Shown: positions 24,598 to 32,916 of the stretch, in pieces
How positions within the stretch are numbered: the first letter of the stretch is position 1
Layout: each line of letters starts with the position of its first letter
Assembly: GCA_963802375.1 (NCBI GenBank)
Contig: CAWDIJ010000006.1
Location: 46,066-110,065 of the forward strand
Length of the DNA stretch: 64,000 bases
Direction: 5' to 3'
From: JACDAN01 sp963802375
GTDB taxonomy: Bacteria; Actinomycetota; Thermoleophilia; Gaiellales; Gaiellaceae
The notes under the pieces: generated by a model
The model's database searches: none
What the model saw: only the letters and a program-made list of their open reading frames with translations
Told to the model about the DNA's origin: nothing
Position numbers and translations under genes: made by a program

Positions 24598-25292
24598 ACG
24601 AACTCCCTGCTCTCATCGTCGAACGGGCGCTTGTCGAACCAGCCGTAGAGCGCCTCCACCTTGAGCCCGGACACATCGATCAGGCCTTCCCACTCGGACC
24701 GGGTCAGCCACCACAGCTGAAGGTCGCGGCGTCCCTGTCCGGGCTCGCCGACGTACGCGGTGATATCGATGCGGTTGTCCTCGGGCCGGTGGGCGACGTA
24801 CTCCCAGAGCGTCTCCGAGTCGAGATGCGGCCGCGCGACCCCGTCCATCCGCACCGCGATGTGCGGGTCGAACACGAACGCGTTCCACGCGAACCGACCG
24901 CCCGCCTTCAGCGACTCCGCGACGCGTTCGAAGACCCGCCGCCGGTCGGCCCAGGTGGGCAGGTGAAGGAGCGACCGGTAGGGGCAGTAGATGAGCGCAG
25001 CCGGCTCGTCCAGCGAGAGCTCGCGCATGTCTCCCTCGCGCAACTCGAGCTCGACGCCGGCCGCGTCCGCCACCATCCGTGCCTTCGCCAGCATCGCGGG
25101 AGAGCGGTCGATCCCGAGCATCGGCCGACCGATTGCCTTCGCCACCGGGACGGCGACACGCCCCGTGCCGACGGCGAGCTCCACCACGGGACCGTCGGCC
25201 TCTTGCGCGAGGCCGACGTAGAACGGAACGTCCTCGGTCATCGGCGCCGACCACTCCTCGTAGATCTCCGCGAACGGGGCGTACGTGTCCAC
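24576..25292 (-). CDS. Class I SAM-dependent methyltransferase (tandem paralogue)
   Basis: A 238-residue protein from GTG 25292 (VDTYAPFAEIYEEWSAPMTE). Motif I is VVELAVGTGRVAVPVAKAIG, the acidic residue is in MLGIDRSPAML and motif IV is ALIYCPYRSLLHLPT. It ends LYGWFDKRPFDDESREFVWV. It arose by tandem duplication with 23869-24597. The ends of the two genes overlap, so they are co-translated. Divergent from pheST. Confidence 0.85.
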   Translation of the reverse strand: MDTYAPFAEIYEEWSAPMTEDVPFYVGLAQEADGPVVELAVGTGRVAVPVAKAIGRPMLGIDRSPAMLAKARMVADAAGVELELREGDMRELSLDEPAALIYCPYRSLLHLPTWADRRRVFERVAESLKAGGRFAWNAFVFDPHIAVRMDGVARPHLDSETLWEYVAHRPEDNRIDITAYVGEPGQGRRDLQLWWLTRSEWEGLIDVSGLKVEALYGWFDKRPFDDESREFVWVARKL

Positions 25293-25355
25293 GCCGCCAT
25301 TGTCCGTTATCGTGTTCGCATGGTGGAGAGGCGCCTGGATTCCCCGTTTACCCGG

Positions 25356-25374
25356 CCCCGGCTCGAGTCCGGGG
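25356..25374 (+). promoter_or_regulatory. Hairpin in the pheST leader
   Basis: CCCCGG, loop CTCGAGT, CCGGGG, 53 bases before the pheS start. A short frame (25320-25385) overlaps it but contains only one Phe codon, so classical Phe attenuation is not supported. Regulation through the hairpin is only a possibility. Confidence 0.35.
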
Positions 25375-25427
25375 ACCGGCGCTGACGCCAGAGCTGCCGG
25401 CCCGACGACTCTCGACCCGGGGCCCTC

Positions 25428-26414
25428 TTGGACACTGACGCACTCGTCAGCGAGGCGCTGGACGCCGTTGCCGGCTCGGACACCCCCGAGCAGCTGGACG
25501 AGGCACGCGTCCGCTACCTGGGGCGAAAGAGCGAGCTGAAGCAAGCGCTGCGTGCGGTTCGCAGCCGCGAGACCGGGATGGCGCTGAACGCCGCCCGCGA
25601 GCGGATCGAAGAGGCCGTCGCCGAGCGGCAGGCCGCCCTCGAGGCCGACGCGGCCGCCGACGGCCGGCCGTTCGACCCGACGCTGCCCGGCGACGCGGTG
25701 CCGAGAGGCGCGTACCACCTGATCACGCAGGTGCGCCGACGGATCGAGGACATCTTCATCGGCATGGGCTACGAGGTCTTCGACGGCCGGGAAGTCGAGA
25801 GCGTCTACTACAACTTCGAGGCGCTCAACACCCCCGAGGCGCACCCCTCACGCGACCCGCGGGACACGTTCTACGTGGGCCCGAATGCCGTTCTCCGCAC
25901 CCACACGTCGCCGTCGCAGATCCGAGCGATGGAGTCGAGAGAGCCGCCTGTCTACATCGTGTCGCTGGGCCGCGTCTACCGGCGGGACACCCTCGACCCG
26001 ACGCACACGCCCGTCTTCTTCCAGGTGGAGGCGCTCGCGGTCGACCGCGACATCACGCTGGGCGACCTGCGCGGGACGATCGAGAACTTCGCGTCAGCGA
26101 TCTTCGGCGGCGACCGCAAGGTCCGCATGCGGACAAGCTTCTTCCCGTTCACGGAGCCGTCCGCCGAGTTCGACCTGACCTGCTACCTCTGCGACGGCCA
26201 GGGCTGTGCGGTCTGCAAGCAGTCGGGCTGGATCGAGATGGGCGGCGCCGGCGAGGTGGATCCGGCGGTGTTCGAGGCTGTCGGATACGACCCCGAGGAG
26301 TGGCAGGGCTTCGCGTTCGGCCTCGGGATCGACCGGATCGCGTTCCTGCGGCACGGGCTACCAGACCTACGCCTTTTCTGGGAAAACGACATCCGCTTCC
26401 TGGAGCAGTTCTGA
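25428..26414 (+). CDS. pheS: Phenylalanyl-tRNA synthetase alpha subunit
   Basis: A 328-residue catalytic subunit of the heterotetramer. An N-terminal coiled coil (VRYLGRKSELKQAL) is followed by class II motifs: FIGMGYEVFDGREVESVYYN, LRTHTSPSQIRAM (motif 2), TPVFFQVEALAVD and the glycine-rich motif 3 FAFGLGIDRIAFLRHGLPD. TTG 25428 fits the usual N-terminal length. It ends one base before pheT. Confidence 0.96.
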   Translation: MDTDALVSEALDAVAGSDTPEQLDEARVRYLGRKSELKQALRAVRSRETGMALNAARERIEEAVAERQAALEADAAADGRPFDPTLPGDAVPRGAYHLITQVRRRIEDIFIGMGYEVFDGREVESVYYNFEALNTPEAHPSRDPRDTFYVGPNAVLRTHTSPSQIRAMESREPPVYIVSLGRVYRRDTLDPTHTPVFFQVEALAVDRDITLGDLRGTIENFASAIFGGDRKVRMRTSFFPFTEPSAEFDLTCYLCDGQGCAVCKQSGWIEMGGAGEVDPAVFEAVGYDPEEWQGFAFGLGIDRIAFLRHGLPDLRLFWENDIRFLEQF

Positions 26415-26415
26415 C

Positions 26416-28668
26416 ATGAAGGTCCCCGTTTCCTGGCTCCGCGAGTACGTCAGCTTCGACGTCCCGCTCGATGAACTGGCGGCCAAGCTGGTCTTGACGA
26501 GCGTCGAGGTCGATCGGATCGTTCGGCGCGGCGTGCCCGATCTCGACGGGAATCTCGGGCTGTTCCGAGTCGGCAAGGTGCTTGAAGCGGGCAAGCATCC
26601 GAATGCCGACCGCCTTCAGCTCTGCCAGGTCGACGTCGGTGAAGGCGATGCGCGCCAGATCGTCTGTGGGGCATGGAACTTCGGAGCCGGCGCGACTGTC
26701 GCGGTCGCCTTGCCCGGCGCCCAGCTGCCGGGAGCAGGCGAGCCGCTGGGCGAGGCCAAGCTCCGCGGCGAGGTCTCGCGCGGGATGATCCTCTCCGAGC
26801 GCGAGCTCGAGCTCGGCGACGACCACTCCGGGATCATCGTGCTCGAGGACGGCCCGGAGCCGGGGACACCGCTCGACGAGGTGCTGCCGCTCGCCGAGTG
26901 TGTGCTCGAGGTCGAGACGACCTTCAACCGCCCCGACCTCACCTCGATCTACGGCATCGCGAGGGAGGTGGCGGTCGTTTCAGGGGGAGAGCTCACGCCG
27001 CCGCCCGGTCGTGACCCGGAACGCGCTGCGGACGAGGTGGTGGACGTCCGGGTGGAGGACTTCGGCGGCTGTCCCCGGTACGTAGGCCGGCTCTTCCGCG
27101 GTGCGACGGTGGGCCAGGCTCCGATCTGGATGAAGGCGCGCCTCATCGCTGCGGGCATGCGGCCGATCTCGAACATCGTCGACGTGACGAATTACGTCAT
27201 GCTCGCTCTCGGCTCGCCGCTCCATGCGTTCGACGTGGCGCGGCTCGACGAAGGACGGATCGTGGTGCGGCGCGCGCAGGCCGGCGAGAAGATCACGACC
27301 CTCGACGGAGAGGAGCGCAACCTCACGGGCGAGGACCTGGTGATCGCCGATGCGACCAGAGCGGTTGCGATCGCCGGGATCATGGGCGGCGAGGACAGCG
27401 AGGTTCGGCCCGAGACCACCGACGTGCTCCTCGAGGCGGCGAACTTCGACCCGCTGACCGTGCTGCGCTCCTCCCGCCGGTTGCGGCTTCGGACGGAGGC
27501 TTCCACGCGGTGGGAGAAAGGCGTGGATCCGCATGCCGCCGAGCAAGCTGCCGCATACGCGACCCAGCTTTTCGTCGAGCTGGGCGCGCGCTGGACCGGA
27601 CACATCGACGAGCATGCAGTCCTTCCCGAGCGTCCGACCGTGCGGCTGCGGCCCGAGCTCGCCGATCGGCTCGTCGGCCTCGAATTCGCGGTCGAGGAGC
27701 AGCGCGAGACGCTCACCGCCTTGGGTTTCGAGGTCACCGACGACGGGACGGTGACCGTCCCGACCTGGCGAGCACGCGACGTCACCAGGACGGTCGACCT
27801 GGTCGAGGAGGTCGCTCGCTTCCGAATGGAGGACGTGCCGGCGACATTGCCCACTCGGGCCGCAGTCTCAGCTCAGCTCTCACGGGAGCAGCGCCTTCGC
27901 CGGCAAGTCGAGGACGTGCTCGTCGGTGCCGGCTTCTACGAGGCGTACACGTGGACGCTCGTGCCCTCCGCGGAGGGGAGGATCTCGCTGGAGGAGCCGT
28001 ACTCCCGCGAGATGGCCGCCCTTCGAACCGACCTGGAGCTCGGGCTCGTCGAGTCGGCCGAGCGCAACCGGAACGCGGGCGTCGAGCGGATCGCGCTCTT
28101 CGAGGTCGCCCGCGTGTTCCTGCCGTCAGGAGACGAGCTGCCACACGAGCCGTGGCATGTCGCAGGCGTCGCGGAGGGCGGCTTCTTCCGGGCGAAAGGC
28201 GCCGTCGAGACCCTCTACCGCACGCTTGGCGTCGAGCTCGAGCTCGAACCGGGCGAGGGGAGGTCGGCGAAGACCCCGGATGGGATCGTGCGTGAGCTCG
28301 CCGGCGGCTGGGGGTACTTCGAGCTCGACCTCGACTCACTGTTCGAGCGCGTGCCGGAGCTCCAGCTCTACGAGGACGTCATCACCTATCCGGCGGTCAA
28401 GCAGGACCTCGCGTTCGAAGTCGACGAGGAGGTTCCGGCAGCTGCACTCACCTCAGCGGCACGCGAGGCGGCCGGCGCGGAGCTGCGCGAGATGACGCCG
28501 TTCGACGTCTACCGGGGCGAGCAGGTCGGCGACGGCCGCAAGTCGATCGCGTTCCGCGTCGAGTTCCGGTCGCCCGAGCGCACGCTCACCGACGAGGAGG
28601 CGGCAGTGCTCCGCGAGAAGGTCGTCGCCGCGCTCCGCGAGCGCTTCGGCGCGGAGCTTCGGGCCTAA
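26416..28668 (+). CDS. pheT: Phenylalanyl-tRNA synthetase beta subunit
   Basis: 750 residues. MKVPVSWLREYVSFDVPLDE starts the N-terminal domain. An EMAP/OB tRNA-binding domain follows (FRVGKVLEAGKHPNADRLQL). The B3/B4 editing module contains TNYVMLALGSPLHAFDV, the B5 domain contains LGFEVTDDGTVTVPTW and DLVEEVARF, and the FDX-ACB anticodon-binding domain (TYPAVKQDLAFEVDEEVPAA) is last. It overlaps the convergent cNMP-binding gene by four bases. Confidence 0.97.
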   Translation: MKVPVSWLREYVSFDVPLDELAAKLVLTSVEVDRIVRRGVPDLDGNLGLFRVGKVLEAGKHPNADRLQLCQVDVGEGDARQIVCGAWNFGAGATVAVALPGAQLPGAGEPLGEAKLRGEVSRGMILSERELELGDDHSGIIVLEDGPEPGTPLDEVLPLAECVLEVETTFNRPDLTSIYGIAREVAVVSGGELTPPPGRDPERAADEVVDVRVEDFGGCPRYVGRLFRGATVGQAPIWMKARLIAAGMRPISNIVDVTNYVMLALGSPLHAFDVARLDEGRIVVRRAQAGEKITTLDGEERNLTGEDLVIADATRAVAIAGIMGGEDSEVRPETTDVLLEAANFDPLTVLRSSRRLRLRTEASTRWEKGVDPHAAEQAAAYATQLFVELGARWTGHIDEHAVLPERPTVRLRPELADRLVGLEFAVEEQRETLTALGFEVTDDGTVTVPTWRARDVTRTVDLVEEVARFRMEDVPATLPTRAAVSAQLSREQRLRRQVEDVLVGAGFYEAYTWTLVPSAEGRISLEEPYSREMAALRTDLELGLVESAERNRNAGVERIALFEVARVFLPSGDELPHEPWHVAGVAEGGFFRAKGAVETLYRTLGVELELEPGEGRSAKTPDGIVRELAGGWGYFELDLDSLFERVPELQLYEDVITYPAVKQDLAFEVDEEVPAAALTSAAREAAGAELREMTPFDVYRGEQVGDGRKSIAFRVEFRSPERTLTDEEAAVLREKVVAALRERFGAELRA

Positions 28669-29084
28669 AGGGTGTCGTCGGGCGAGAGCCGCGCAGCTCG
28701 GGCGCTCTGGACCTTCTCCTCGATCTGCGGGGAGTGCTCGAGCAGCGACCGAAAGCTCCGGTCGGTGATCACGAGCGCTCGGATCGGCCCGTCGGCCGTC
28801 ACCGTGGCCGTCCGGGGCCGGTCCTCGAGGAGGGCGATCTCGCCGAAGAAGTCGCCGGGGCCGAGTCGATTGATCTCCTGGTCCCCGCGCCGCACCGTCG
28901 CCTCGCCTTCGACGATGACCATGAACTCACGGCCCGGATGGCCCTCGACGGTCAGCTCCTTGCCTCCCGGGAGATCGATCTCGTCGGCGATCGCAGCGAT
29001 CTCGTCGAGCTCTTTGTGGCCCAGTTCGGAGAAGAGCGGGACGCCCTTGATGAGCTCCACCTTCGCGTTCTTGCGCAAACGCAT
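28665..29084 (-). CDS. Cyclic-nucleotide-binding domain protein
   Basis: A 139-residue single cNMP-binding barrel without a DNA-binding domain: IKGVPLFSELGHKELDEIAA, EGHPGREFMVIVEGEATV and the phosphate-binding cassette FFGEIALLEDRPRTATV. The cassette keeps the GEIALL and RTATV residues that contact cAMP/cGMP in this family. It probably regulates a partner protein. Cyclase and cNMP genes elsewhere in the window (8944, 45292) make a second-messenger circuit conceivable. Confidence 0.85.
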   Translation of the reverse strand: MRLRKNAKVELIKGVPLFSELGHKELDEIAAIADEIDLPGGKELTVEGHPGREFMVIVEGEATVRRGDQEINRLGPGDFFGEIALLEDRPRTATVTADGPIRALVITDRSFRSLLEHSPQIEEKVQSARAARLSPDDTL

Positions 29085-29130
29085 GGTGCAAGTCTAAAAC
29101 CGTCAGGCGCACGAGGAACGTAGGAGGGAC

Positions 29131-29818
29131 ATGACGCACCGCATTCGACTCTTCGTACTCGCCGCCGGAACGGCTCTGGCGGCGCTCGCTTCGCCCACTG
29201 TTGCCCTTGCCCAGACCAAGCTGATCGGGACGGTCGCCGATCCCGGCACGATCACGCTCCGGACGGAAGCCGGCGCGGAGGTCACCGACCTTCCGGCGGG
29301 CTCCTACACGATCGAAGTCCGCGACCAGTCCATCAACCACAACTTCCACCTGAGCGGTCCCGGGGTCGACCAGCGCACGGACGTGGAGACCGTCGAGACC
29401 CAGACGTGGACCGTCACGCTCCAGGATCGCGCGCGCTACACGTTCGTCTGCGATCCGCACAACACCGTGATGCGCGGCACGTTCACGACCGGAGGCGGGC
29501 CGCCGACGCCACCTCCGCCGCCCGGCGACGAGACCACCGACACTGACGGCGACCGTCGGCCCGGGAGCGACGATCTCGCTCCGCACGAGCCGTGGAGCCC
29601 GGGTGACGCGGTTGAAGGCAGGCCGCTATCGGATCGTCGTGCGCGACCGGTCGGCCATGCATAACTTCCATCTGTCCGGGCCGGGCGTGAACAAACGCAC
29701 GACCGTGCCCTTCCGAGGCACGACGACCTGGACGGTGAGCTTCAGGAAAGGACGAACCTACCGCTTCGTCTGCGACCCGCACGCCAGGCGAATGAAGGGG
29801 AGCTTCAGGGCCACCTAA
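29131..29818 (+). pseudogene. Secreted protein with two cupredoxin-like repeats, frameshifted in the linker
   Basis: A signal peptide (LFVLAAGTALAALASPTVALA) and a first cupredoxin-like domain: TVADPGTITLRTEAGAEVTD, SINHNFHLSGPGVDQRT, YTFVCDPHNTVMRGTF. The metal-ligand pattern His, Cys-Asp-Pro-His, Met-type end is visible. A Pro-rich linker follows. In the next frame a second copy continues: ATVGPGATISLRTSRGARVT, AMHNFHLSGPGVNKRT, YRFVCDPHARRMKGSF, ending 29818. The slip lies in the C-rich linker (29500-29530), a likely indel site. As read, the first frame alone would give a 177-residue single-domain protein. Confidence 0.75.
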
Positions 29819-29871
29819 GGCACCGACTGGGCGGTGCCGACCGAGGGCGTGCCGGCTTTGCCGGTACGCCC
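29819..29871 (+). terminator. Double hairpin after the cupredoxin gene, part of a repeat pair
   Basis: GGCACCG-ACTGGG-CGGTGCC (29819-29838) is followed by a 12-base stem (29845-29871, loop TTT). The same order of sequences, with compensating changes, recurs directly after the MaoC gene at 32917. Both copies start right after a stop codon, so a terminator role is likely. Confidence 0.65.
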
Positions 29872-29884
29872 GGCGGCTTCTGCC

Positions 29885-30835
29885 CTACGTCGATCGCCGG
29901 GCCGGCTTCACCAGGCCCGCGTTCTCCCCACCGGCGGCCCGAATGTCGGCCTGGTGATCGAGCTCCGCGTTCAGCTCCGCACCGAACAGGAGCGCCATCG
30001 CGGAGTAGTACAACCACAGCAGCAAGACGATCGCACCGGCGAGCGACCCGTAGGTCTTGTCGTACGTGCCCGCAAACGACGTGTACAGCGCGAAGAGGCC
30101 GGACAGCGTGAGCCACGCGATCGCGCCGACGACCGACCCGGGCGTGACCCACTTCCAGTCCCGCTGGTCGACGTTCGGCGCCGCGTAGTAGACGAGCGCG
30201 AAGAAGAAGAGCAGAACGGCGAATGCGAGTGGCCAGCGGAGGACGTTCCAGAGCACGGTGAATGCTCCGCCCAGTCCCGCCTTGTCCGCGATCGCCTCGC
30301 CGAGTGGACCTCCAAAGACGATGAAGATGAACATGCCGGCGAGGACGAGCCCGGTGACGACGACGAGGAGGATGGCAAGTAGCCGGCGCTTCCAGAACGG
30401 CCGCGTCTCGACCCGGTCGTACGCGCGGTTGACGGCCTTCAGCACGGTGCCCATCGCGCCGCTTGCCGCCCAGATCGCGACCGCGGCGCCAGCAACGAAC
30501 GCGACGGCGGAAGCGTTCTTGTTCTGCGCCGAGCTCTCCTTCGCGATCTCGATCGCGTCGTTGACCTGGGTCGGCGCGACGCGTCCGATCAAGTCTCCAA
30601 TCGCGTTGTAGGTGTCCTCACCGAAGAGGCCCAAGAGGCCGATCAGGAGGATCAGCGCTGGGAAGAAGGCGAGCAGCGCGCCGAACGCGACTTGCTGGGC
30701 GAGGCCCATGCAGTCGTCCGCGACGAACTCCTTGACTGCGCGCTTGAACGCCTGCTCCCAATCGCCGAACGCGAGCTTGCGCGGGCTTGGCGGAACATGG
30801 CCGACTTCCGGGGTGGTGTCAGTCGCGGTCGACAA
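29885..30835 (-). CDS. YihY/BrkB-family membrane protein
   Basis: A 316-residue integral membrane protein with about six helices. Family marks are FVADDCMGLAQQVAFGALLA and FFPALILLIGLLGLFG, then AVNRAYDRVETRPFWKRRLL, VTPGSVVGAIAWLTLSGLF and GSLAGAIVLLLWLYYSAMAL. The family was once called ribonuclease BN in error; its real function is unknown. It is the last of five overlapping minus-strand genes and overlaps the DUF3618 gene by 17 bases. Confidence 0.9.
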   Translation of the reverse strand: MSTATDTTPEVGHVPPSPRKLAFGDWEQAFKRAVKEFVADDCMGLAQQVAFGALLAFFPALILLIGLLGLFGEDTYNAIGDLIGRVAPTQVNDAIEIAKESSAQNKNASAVAFVAGAAVAIWAASGAMGTVLKAVNRAYDRVETRPFWKRRLLAILLVVVTGLVLAGMFIFIVFGGPLGEAIADKAGLGGAFTVLWNVLRWPLAFAVLLFFFALVYYAAPNVDQRDWKWVTPGSVVGAIAWLTLSGLFALYTSFAGTYDKTYGSLAGAIVLLLWLYYSAMALLFGAELNAELDHQADIRAAGGENAGLVKPARRST

Positions 30836-31106
30836 AGGAGAAGCGGCCGAAGCGGGCCTTTTCCTTCCCCTCGCGACCCTTGCGTGCGAACAACCTCATC
30901 GTCGCGCCGATTCCTCCGGCCAGGAAGAACCCGGCTCCGGCGGCGCCTGCGACGACCATGGGCAGGTTCGCCCGAACCTTCGATCCGATGTCGGTTGCCT
31001 CCTTGACCTCGGCGCGGAGCGTGTCCACTGCGTTGGCGAGTCGCTCGCGCTCGGCCTCGAGCTCGCTTCGCACCTGCTCGGGTGTGCGCGGGTCAGCCGC
31101 GGCCAT
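30819..31106 (-). CDS. DUF3618-like protein
   Basis: A 95-residue protein. The N-terminal amphipathic helix RTPEQVRSELEAERERLANA continuing VDTLRAEV is the DUF3618 pattern. One membrane helix (LPMVVAGAAGAGFFLAGGIG) follows, and a basic tail. ATG 31106 overlaps the end of the holin-like gene. Fourth of five overlapping membrane genes. Confidence 0.75.
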   Translation of the reverse strand: MAAADPRTPEQVRSELEAERERLANAVDTLRAEVKEATDIGSKVRANLPMVVAGAAGAGFFLAGGIGATMRLFARKGREGKEKARFGRFSFVDRD

Positions 31107-31500
31107 TGCTCTTGAGGGCCTGGGTCGTGAGCTTCGCCTCGTCGATTGCCTGCTGCGGCAGTGGCGGCGTCCCGCGGTCGACGTTCCTGAGTCCGAGGAA
31201 CGCGAGCAGCCCGGCTGTCGCGAGCAGGACGAGAGTGACGATGAGGAGGGACAGCCAGACGGGCAGGAACGTGGCGAGGCCGGCGGTGATCGTGGCAAAC
31301 AGGAAGCCGATTCCGTAGAGACCGATTGCGACGGCACCGGCGAGCAGCGCCAGACCGAGGCCAAGCGCCGCGATCTTCTTCTTGACCTCGAGCGTCGCGA
31401 GCTCGACCTCGAGCCGCGCGATCGTGCTCGCGTGCTCGGCGACCTCCTTCGCGGCCCCCCCGAGAGTCTGGTTCTCGGTGTCAGTCGCGCGGGTGTGCAT
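31093..31500 (-). CDS. Holin-X-like (holin superfamily III) membrane protein
   Basis: A 135-residue protein. AEHASTIARLEVELATLEVK followed by two long hydrophobic hairpin helices (ALGLGLALLAGAVAIGLYGI and LPVWLSLLIVTLVLLATAGL) matches the 'phage holin family' proteins that are widespread in actinobacterial chromosomes. Despite the name, chromosomal members are usually ordinary envelope proteins. It sits in a DUF4235/holin-like/DUF3618/YihY operon with no phage genes. Confidence 0.8.
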   Translation of the reverse strand: MHTRATDTENQTLGGAAKEVAEHASTIARLEVELATLEVKKKIAALGLGLALLAGAVAIGLYGIGFLFATITAGLATFLPVWLSLLIVTLVLLATAGLLAFLGLRNVDRGTPPLPQQAIDEAKLTTQALKSNGRG

Positions 31501-31855
31501 GGCCTCTCCAGTCGATGACTTTGGCGATGACGATTCCTGCGACGAACGCGGCGCCGACGATGAGTAGCGGATTCGGGCCGTTGCCTTTCCGCTTTGGCTT
31601 CGGCCGGGAACCGAGCTGTGCCGAGGTCGGTGCGGCGGGGGCGCCGGTGCCGGTGCCTGGAGGCTGGTTGGTCGGAGCCTGTCCCTTTGCGCGAGCGATG
31701 ATCAGGCTCGGCTTCAGCTTGCGGATGAACGCGGCGTCCTCGGCGAGCGGCTCGGCGAGCTTCGCAGCGACGCCTCCCTCGGTGGCGGCGCGGTCGGCGA
31801 ACTCCCGCAGGCGGTCGGCCGCTTTGTCGATGACCTGATCCGCCTTGCTCATCAT
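31481..31855 (-). CDS. One-helix membrane protein with Pro/Ala linker
   Basis: A 124-residue protein: a charged helical N-terminus (ADQVIDKAADRLREFADRAA), a Pro/Thr/Lys linker and a C-terminal membrane helix (NPLLIVGAAFVAGIVIAKVI). No family is recognised. It starts in the DUF4235 stop (ATGA) and overlaps the holin-like gene by 20 bases, so it belongs to the same operon. Confidence 0.7.
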   Translation of the reverse strand: MMSKADQVIDKAADRLREFADRAATEGGVAAKLAEPLAEDAAFIRKLKPSLIIARAKGQAPTNQPPGTGTGAPAAPTSAQLGSRPKPKRKGNGPNPLLIVGAAFVAGIVIAKVIDWRGHAHPRD

Positions 31856-31980
31856 TTCTTCGCCGGCGGCTCTTCGCCGGTGACGATCCGATAGACGCGG
31901 GAGGCGGCGGTCCTGGCCGCGATCGCGGCCAGCGCGCCGAAGGCACTGTAGATCAGGGTCCAGGTCAGCTTGCGCAGCAT
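31852..31980 (-). CDS. DUF4235-like small membrane protein
   Basis: A 42-residue protein, MLRKLTWTLIYSAFGALAAI continuing AARTAASRVYRIVTGEEPPAKK. One membrane helix followed by the RxVYRxxTGExPP motif is typical of DUF4235 proteins, though these are often longer. First gene of the five-gene overlapping operon; its stop overlaps the next start (ATGA). It is divergent from argR. Confidence 0.65.
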   Translation of the reverse strand: MLRKLTWTLIYSAFGALAAIAARTAASRVYRIVTGEEPPAKK

Positions 31981-32048
31981 CGTCGGGGAAACTTACCGCG
32001 CCTGGGCAACCGGAAACCTCCGCTCGGTTCGATAACTATGCTCGCCGT

Positions 32049-32525
32049 ATGCAGCCGGACGCCCGTCCGTTCGGGAAGGCGGAGCGCCAGCGGCTGATCG
32101 CGAGCCTCGTGTCGCGGCGGCGGGTCGGTACGCAGCACGACCTCCTTGCGGCGCTATCTGCCGCAGGGTGCCGCGCGACACAGGCGACGGTGTCACGCGA
32201 CATTCGGGAGCTCGGTCTCGAGAAGACGCGCGACCAGCTCGGCCGGCCGCGGTACATGCTGCCGCAGGACGGGCGGCGCACGGACCCGCGCGAGGCGCTC
32301 GCGGCGGTCCTGTCGACGTTCGGGCTCCGCGCGGTGGCGGCCCAGAACATCGTCGTCGTCCATTCCGAGCTGGGCTCGGCGCCGGCCATCGCGCGTGCCC
32401 TCGACCGGATCGAGCACCCGTTGATCGTCGGCACGCTTGCCGGCGACGACACCTGCCTCGTCATTGCGGAGGATCAAACAGGCGCCTCGGCGCTGGCCCG
32501 CGAGCTTGGAGACGTCATTGGCTGA
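32049..32525 (+). CDS. argR: Arginine repressor ArgR
   Basis: A 158-residue regulator. The N-terminal winged helix (RQRLIASLVSRRRVGTQHDL, CRATQATVSRDIRELGLEK) binds ARG boxes. The C-terminal hexamerisation/arginine-binding domain shows NIVVVHSELGSAPAIARALD and the GTLAGDDTCLVI signature, where the GTxAGDDT loop contacts arginine. No arginine biosynthesis gene is in the window, so its regulon lies elsewhere. Confidence 0.93.
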   Translation: MQPDARPFGKAERQRLIASLVSRRRVGTQHDLLAALSAAGCRATQATVSRDIRELGLEKTRDQLGRPRYMLPQDGRRTDPREALAAVLSTFGLRAVAAQNIVVVHSELGSAPAIARALDRIEHPLIVGTLAGDDTCLVIAEDQTGASALARELGDVIG

Positions 32526-32916
32526 GGTTGGACAGGTCGCCCGCCGCACGAGGCGGGTGAGGGAGCGGGACATCGAGCTCTTCACCGAGCTCACGGGCGA
32601 CCGGAATCCGCTGCACTACGACGAGGAGGCGGCGTCCCGGTCCCGCTTCGGCGGGCTGATCGTCCAGGGCGGCGTCACCTCGGGGTTGCTGAACGCGGTC
32701 GTAGCGGAAGATCTGCCGGGGCCCGGCAGCGTCTTCCTTCACGTCGACTGGAGCTTCAAGGCGCCGGTGCGGCCGGGCGACGAGATCACCGCCGAGGTCG
32801 AGGTGGTGGAGGTCAGGGAGGACAAGCCGCTCACCCGGCTCCGGACGACGATCGTGAACCAGGAGGGGACCGTCGTCCTGGACGGAACGGCGCTCGTGTG
32901 GACCGAGCGGACCTGA
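32518..32916 (+). CDS. MaoC-like (R)-specific enoyl-CoA hydratase
   Basis: A 132-residue hot-dog-fold protein. The hydratase motif with catalytic Asp and His is ELTGDRNPLHYDEEAASRSR, followed by FGGLIVQGGVTSGLL. Strand VDWSFKAPVRPGDEITAEVE completes the fold. TTG 32518 overlaps the argR stop and is where family homology begins. It hydrates trans-2-enoyl-CoA; possible role in fatty acid or polyhydroxyalkanoate metabolism. Confidence 0.85.
   Translation: MAEVGQVARRTRRVRERDIELFTELTGDRNPLHYDEEAASRSRFGGLIVQGGVTSGLLNAVVAEDLPGPGSVFLHVDWSFKAPVRPGDEITAEVEVVEVREDKPLTRLRTTIVNQEGTVVLDGTALVWTERT

Noticed and set aside
25320..25385. Possible pheST leader peptide
   Set aside because: Only one Phe codon and no alternative terminator structure with a T-run.
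31093..31500. Phage lysis cassette suggested by the holin-like protein
   Set aside because: No endolysin, tail or capsid genes; chromosomal holin-X-like genes in operons of this kind are common in actinobacteria.
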